35,236 bases of DNA from the NCBI GenBank assembly GCA_013287845.1, contig JABDDA010000011.1:1-35236 (forward strand), in the 5' to 3' direction. The stretch is from Gammaproteobacteria bacterium (GTDB taxonomy: Bacteria; Pseudomonadota; Gammaproteobacteria; DSM-16500). Positions within the stretch are counted from its first letter, which is position 1; each line of letters begins with the position of its first letter. Below the pieces are notes generated by a model. That model was not told the origin of the DNA, did not search any database, and saw only the letters and a list, made by a program, of their open reading frames with translations. Of this stretch, positions 34,361 to 35,236 are shown in pieces. Both the position numbers and the translations under genes were made by a program.

Positions 34361-34389
34361 TAACCACCTCATTCAAAACGAGGTGGTTA
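34361..34389. terminator. Hairpin between the ankyrin gene and the second Tyr/Gly-rich gene
   Basis: TAACCACCTC (34361-34370) pairs with GAGGTGGTTA (34380-34389) around nine bases. It stands between two convergent stops and could serve either; the flanking T/A runs are modest. Confidence 0.6.
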
Positions 34390-34405
34390 ACACACAACAA
34401 CTTTT

Positions 34406-34699
34406 TTATCTCCAGCAAACTCTATGCGCTGGATGATAATATCCGTAAGCCCAATATCCACGTATCCAACCACATCGATAAGGATAATTGTAATAATATG
34501 GACCGACGTAATAATTTTCATAACCCATCGAAGGACCATGATTAACTCGATAATAATATCCATCAGAATAATAAACAGGACTTCCATAATAAACGACTCG
34601 TGTTCCGTGATGATACGCATACGATGGAGAAGTTGCGATAAGAGTTAAACTAAATGCAATAATAATTCCAATAAATGATTTCTTAAGAAGACTTTTCAT
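34406..34699 (-). CDS. Secreted Tyr/Gly-rich small protein, copy B
   Basis: A 97-residue paralogue of the protein at 29943-30233. The signal peptide differs by one or two residues (cut after SYA), while the mature middle has changed: the Gly-rich block is gone and Tyr/Val/Ser text (VVYYGSPVYYSDGYYYR) replaces it. The C-terminal YPYRCGWIRGYWAYGYYHPAHRVC keeps both Cys. The ribosome site (GGGAG) and leader hairpin are conserved. It is downstream of the TPR gene on the same strand, which is the likely ancestral order. Confidence 0.75.
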   Translation of the reverse strand: MKSLLKKSFIGIIIAFSLTLIATSPSYAYHHGTRVVYYGSPVYYSDGYYYRVNHGPSMGYENYYVGPYYYNYPYRCGWIRGYWAYGYYHPAHRVCWR

Positions 34700-34712
34700 A
34701 ACACAAACTCCC

Positions 34713-34729
34713 GCCAAATTTTATTTGGC
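34713..34729 (-). promoter_or_regulatory. Leader hairpin next to the ribosome site, copy B
   Basis: The 17-base hairpin GCCAAAT-TTT-ATTTGGC is identical to the one at 30247-30263. A TATACT on the minus strand (34787-34792), also kept in copy A (30322-30327), could be the -10 box of this gene. Confidence 0.5.
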
Positions 34730-34796
34730 TTTCATTCGTCTTACTTTATTAATATCCCTCCTGTGAAATCTCATAATTACTCTTTAAGTATACACC

Positions 34797-35236
34797 TTAT
34801 TTTTGATGGCAGATGACACACCCTCTTCCTGAATTAAACGCAATAGGTGCATTATCTTTTTGAAAATTCTTCACATTTTCTTTTGCATTTTTCATATGAT
34901 TTTCTAATAAAGTGCGATAAGGCCATGTCGAATAATTTTTTGCGAGCATTGCATTACGATAAATTTTTATTGCTGTTTGTGAATCACCTGATTTTACTAA
35001 CATATCACCCATGTTAAGAAAAAATCCTTCGAAATTATAAGGTGCAATCCACGAATTCCAACACGCGCGTTTATTTCCTTCCGTTGTTTCTAATTTCATA
35101 TACCTATAGAAATCAGGATCTTGTCGATTCACTTTTTCTTCTGCACATAAATCAATTGTTTTCCATTGCCAATCTAATCCTTTTTTAAATAATTCAGAAT
35201 TTGAAGGCAATGTCGAAAGCACATAACCGCCCGTAA
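34797..35236 (-). CDS. TPR-like protein with C-terminal CxxCH (partial, 5' end outside the window)
   Basis: The frame is open to the window edge, so the start is missing. The visible 146 or so residues begin with GGYVLSTLPS and contain FFLNMGDMLVKSGDSQTAIK, a TPR-like helix pair, then a Lys-rich helix and the ending GRGCVICHQK. CVICH fits the heme-binding CxxCH pattern, but at the extreme C-terminus it may bind metal or form a disulphide instead. Its 3' end is duplicated and decayed at 30332-30430. Function unknown; probably exported, but no signal peptide can be seen. Confidence 0.7.
   Translation of the reverse strand, partial: TGGYVLSTLPSNSELFKKGLDWQWKTIDLCAEEKVNRQDPDFYRYMKLETTEGNKRACWNSWIAPYNFEGFFLNMGDMLVKSGDSQTAIKIYRNAMLAKNYSTWPYRTLLENHMKNAKENVKNFQKDNAPIAFNSGRGCVICHQK

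Larger units (their letters stand above)
34406..34883. repeat. Direct duplication, copy B (pairs with 29943-30430)
   Basis: Carries the Tyr/Gly-rich gene, its leader and the intact 3' end of the TPR gene. With copy A it brackets the 3.8-kb ankyrin-protein gene. Confidence 0.85.

Noticed and set aside
34797-35236. Cytochrome c
   Set aside because: The single CVICH is at the extreme C-terminus with no cytochrome fold around it and no distal Met region; the rest is TPR-like.

Overview
The window is AT-rich gammaproteobacterial chromosome. The conserved proteins read like those of the Legionella/Coxiella side of the class: RpoD, QueG, PlsY, Orn and DnaG follow their E. coli counterparts closely. 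Large Ser/Ala-rich, ankyrin, Sel1/TPR and coiled-coil proteins of unknown function sit between them. A C-terminal CaaX box, several nuclear-localisation-like basic clusters and a promoter element matching the PmrA box suggest a host-associated bacterium, probably Legionellales or a relative, that secretes proteins into eukaryotic cells. That placement is inference; no 16S gene or secretion-system gene lies in the window.

Layout. 1-2395: end of gpmI, then envC and the S41 protease ctpA. 2460-3526: a small membrane protein and a periplasmic HAD phosphatase. 3492-7762 (minus): tsaE-amiB-mutL-miaA operon with overlapping genes. 7818-11147: queG, orn, plsY and tsaD, separated by palindromic repeats. 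11424-20963: the macromolecular-synthesis cluster rpsU-yqeY-dnaG...rpoD, interrupted between dnaG and rpoD by two large accessory genes, one ending in CCVM and one a Sel1/TPR duplicate. 20975-22750: a Ser-rich protein with two basic clusters. 22956-23032: a tRNA with anticodon CAT, probably tRNA-Ile2. 23033-35236: a mainly accessory region holding a frameshifted small gene, a DUF4328 membrane protein, a gene behind a PmrA-like box, an orphan histidine kinase, an AstE/AspA-type hydrolase, an unknown helical protein, a cyclophilin, and a 1256-residue ankyrin protein with a possible ADP-ribosyltransferase module. That last gene lies between two direct copies of a roughly 0.5-kb segment encoding Tyr/Gly-rich secreted proteins.

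How the genes connect. EnvC and AmiB are activator and amidase of septal peptidoglycan splitting. TsaE and TsaD belong to the same t6A tRNA-modification pathway; MiaA and QueG modify other anticodon-loop positions. RpsU, DnaG and RpoD initiate translation, replication and transcription. The accessory proteins at 14078-15655, 15665-19000, 20975-22750, 24543-25484, 28306-29166 and 30531-34301 form a set of candidate secreted effectors.

Two families of short palindromic repeats occupy gene boundaries. One (TCATGCCAGC/ATCCAGTG type) lies in the conserved part and supplies the last codons and stop of queG. The other (GGGGTCAAGTGTAATC type) lies only in the accessory part after the tRNA. A third, unrelated, GC-rich 29-bp inverted repeat separates yqeY from dnaG. 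I saw no CRISPR array, integrase or intact transposase.
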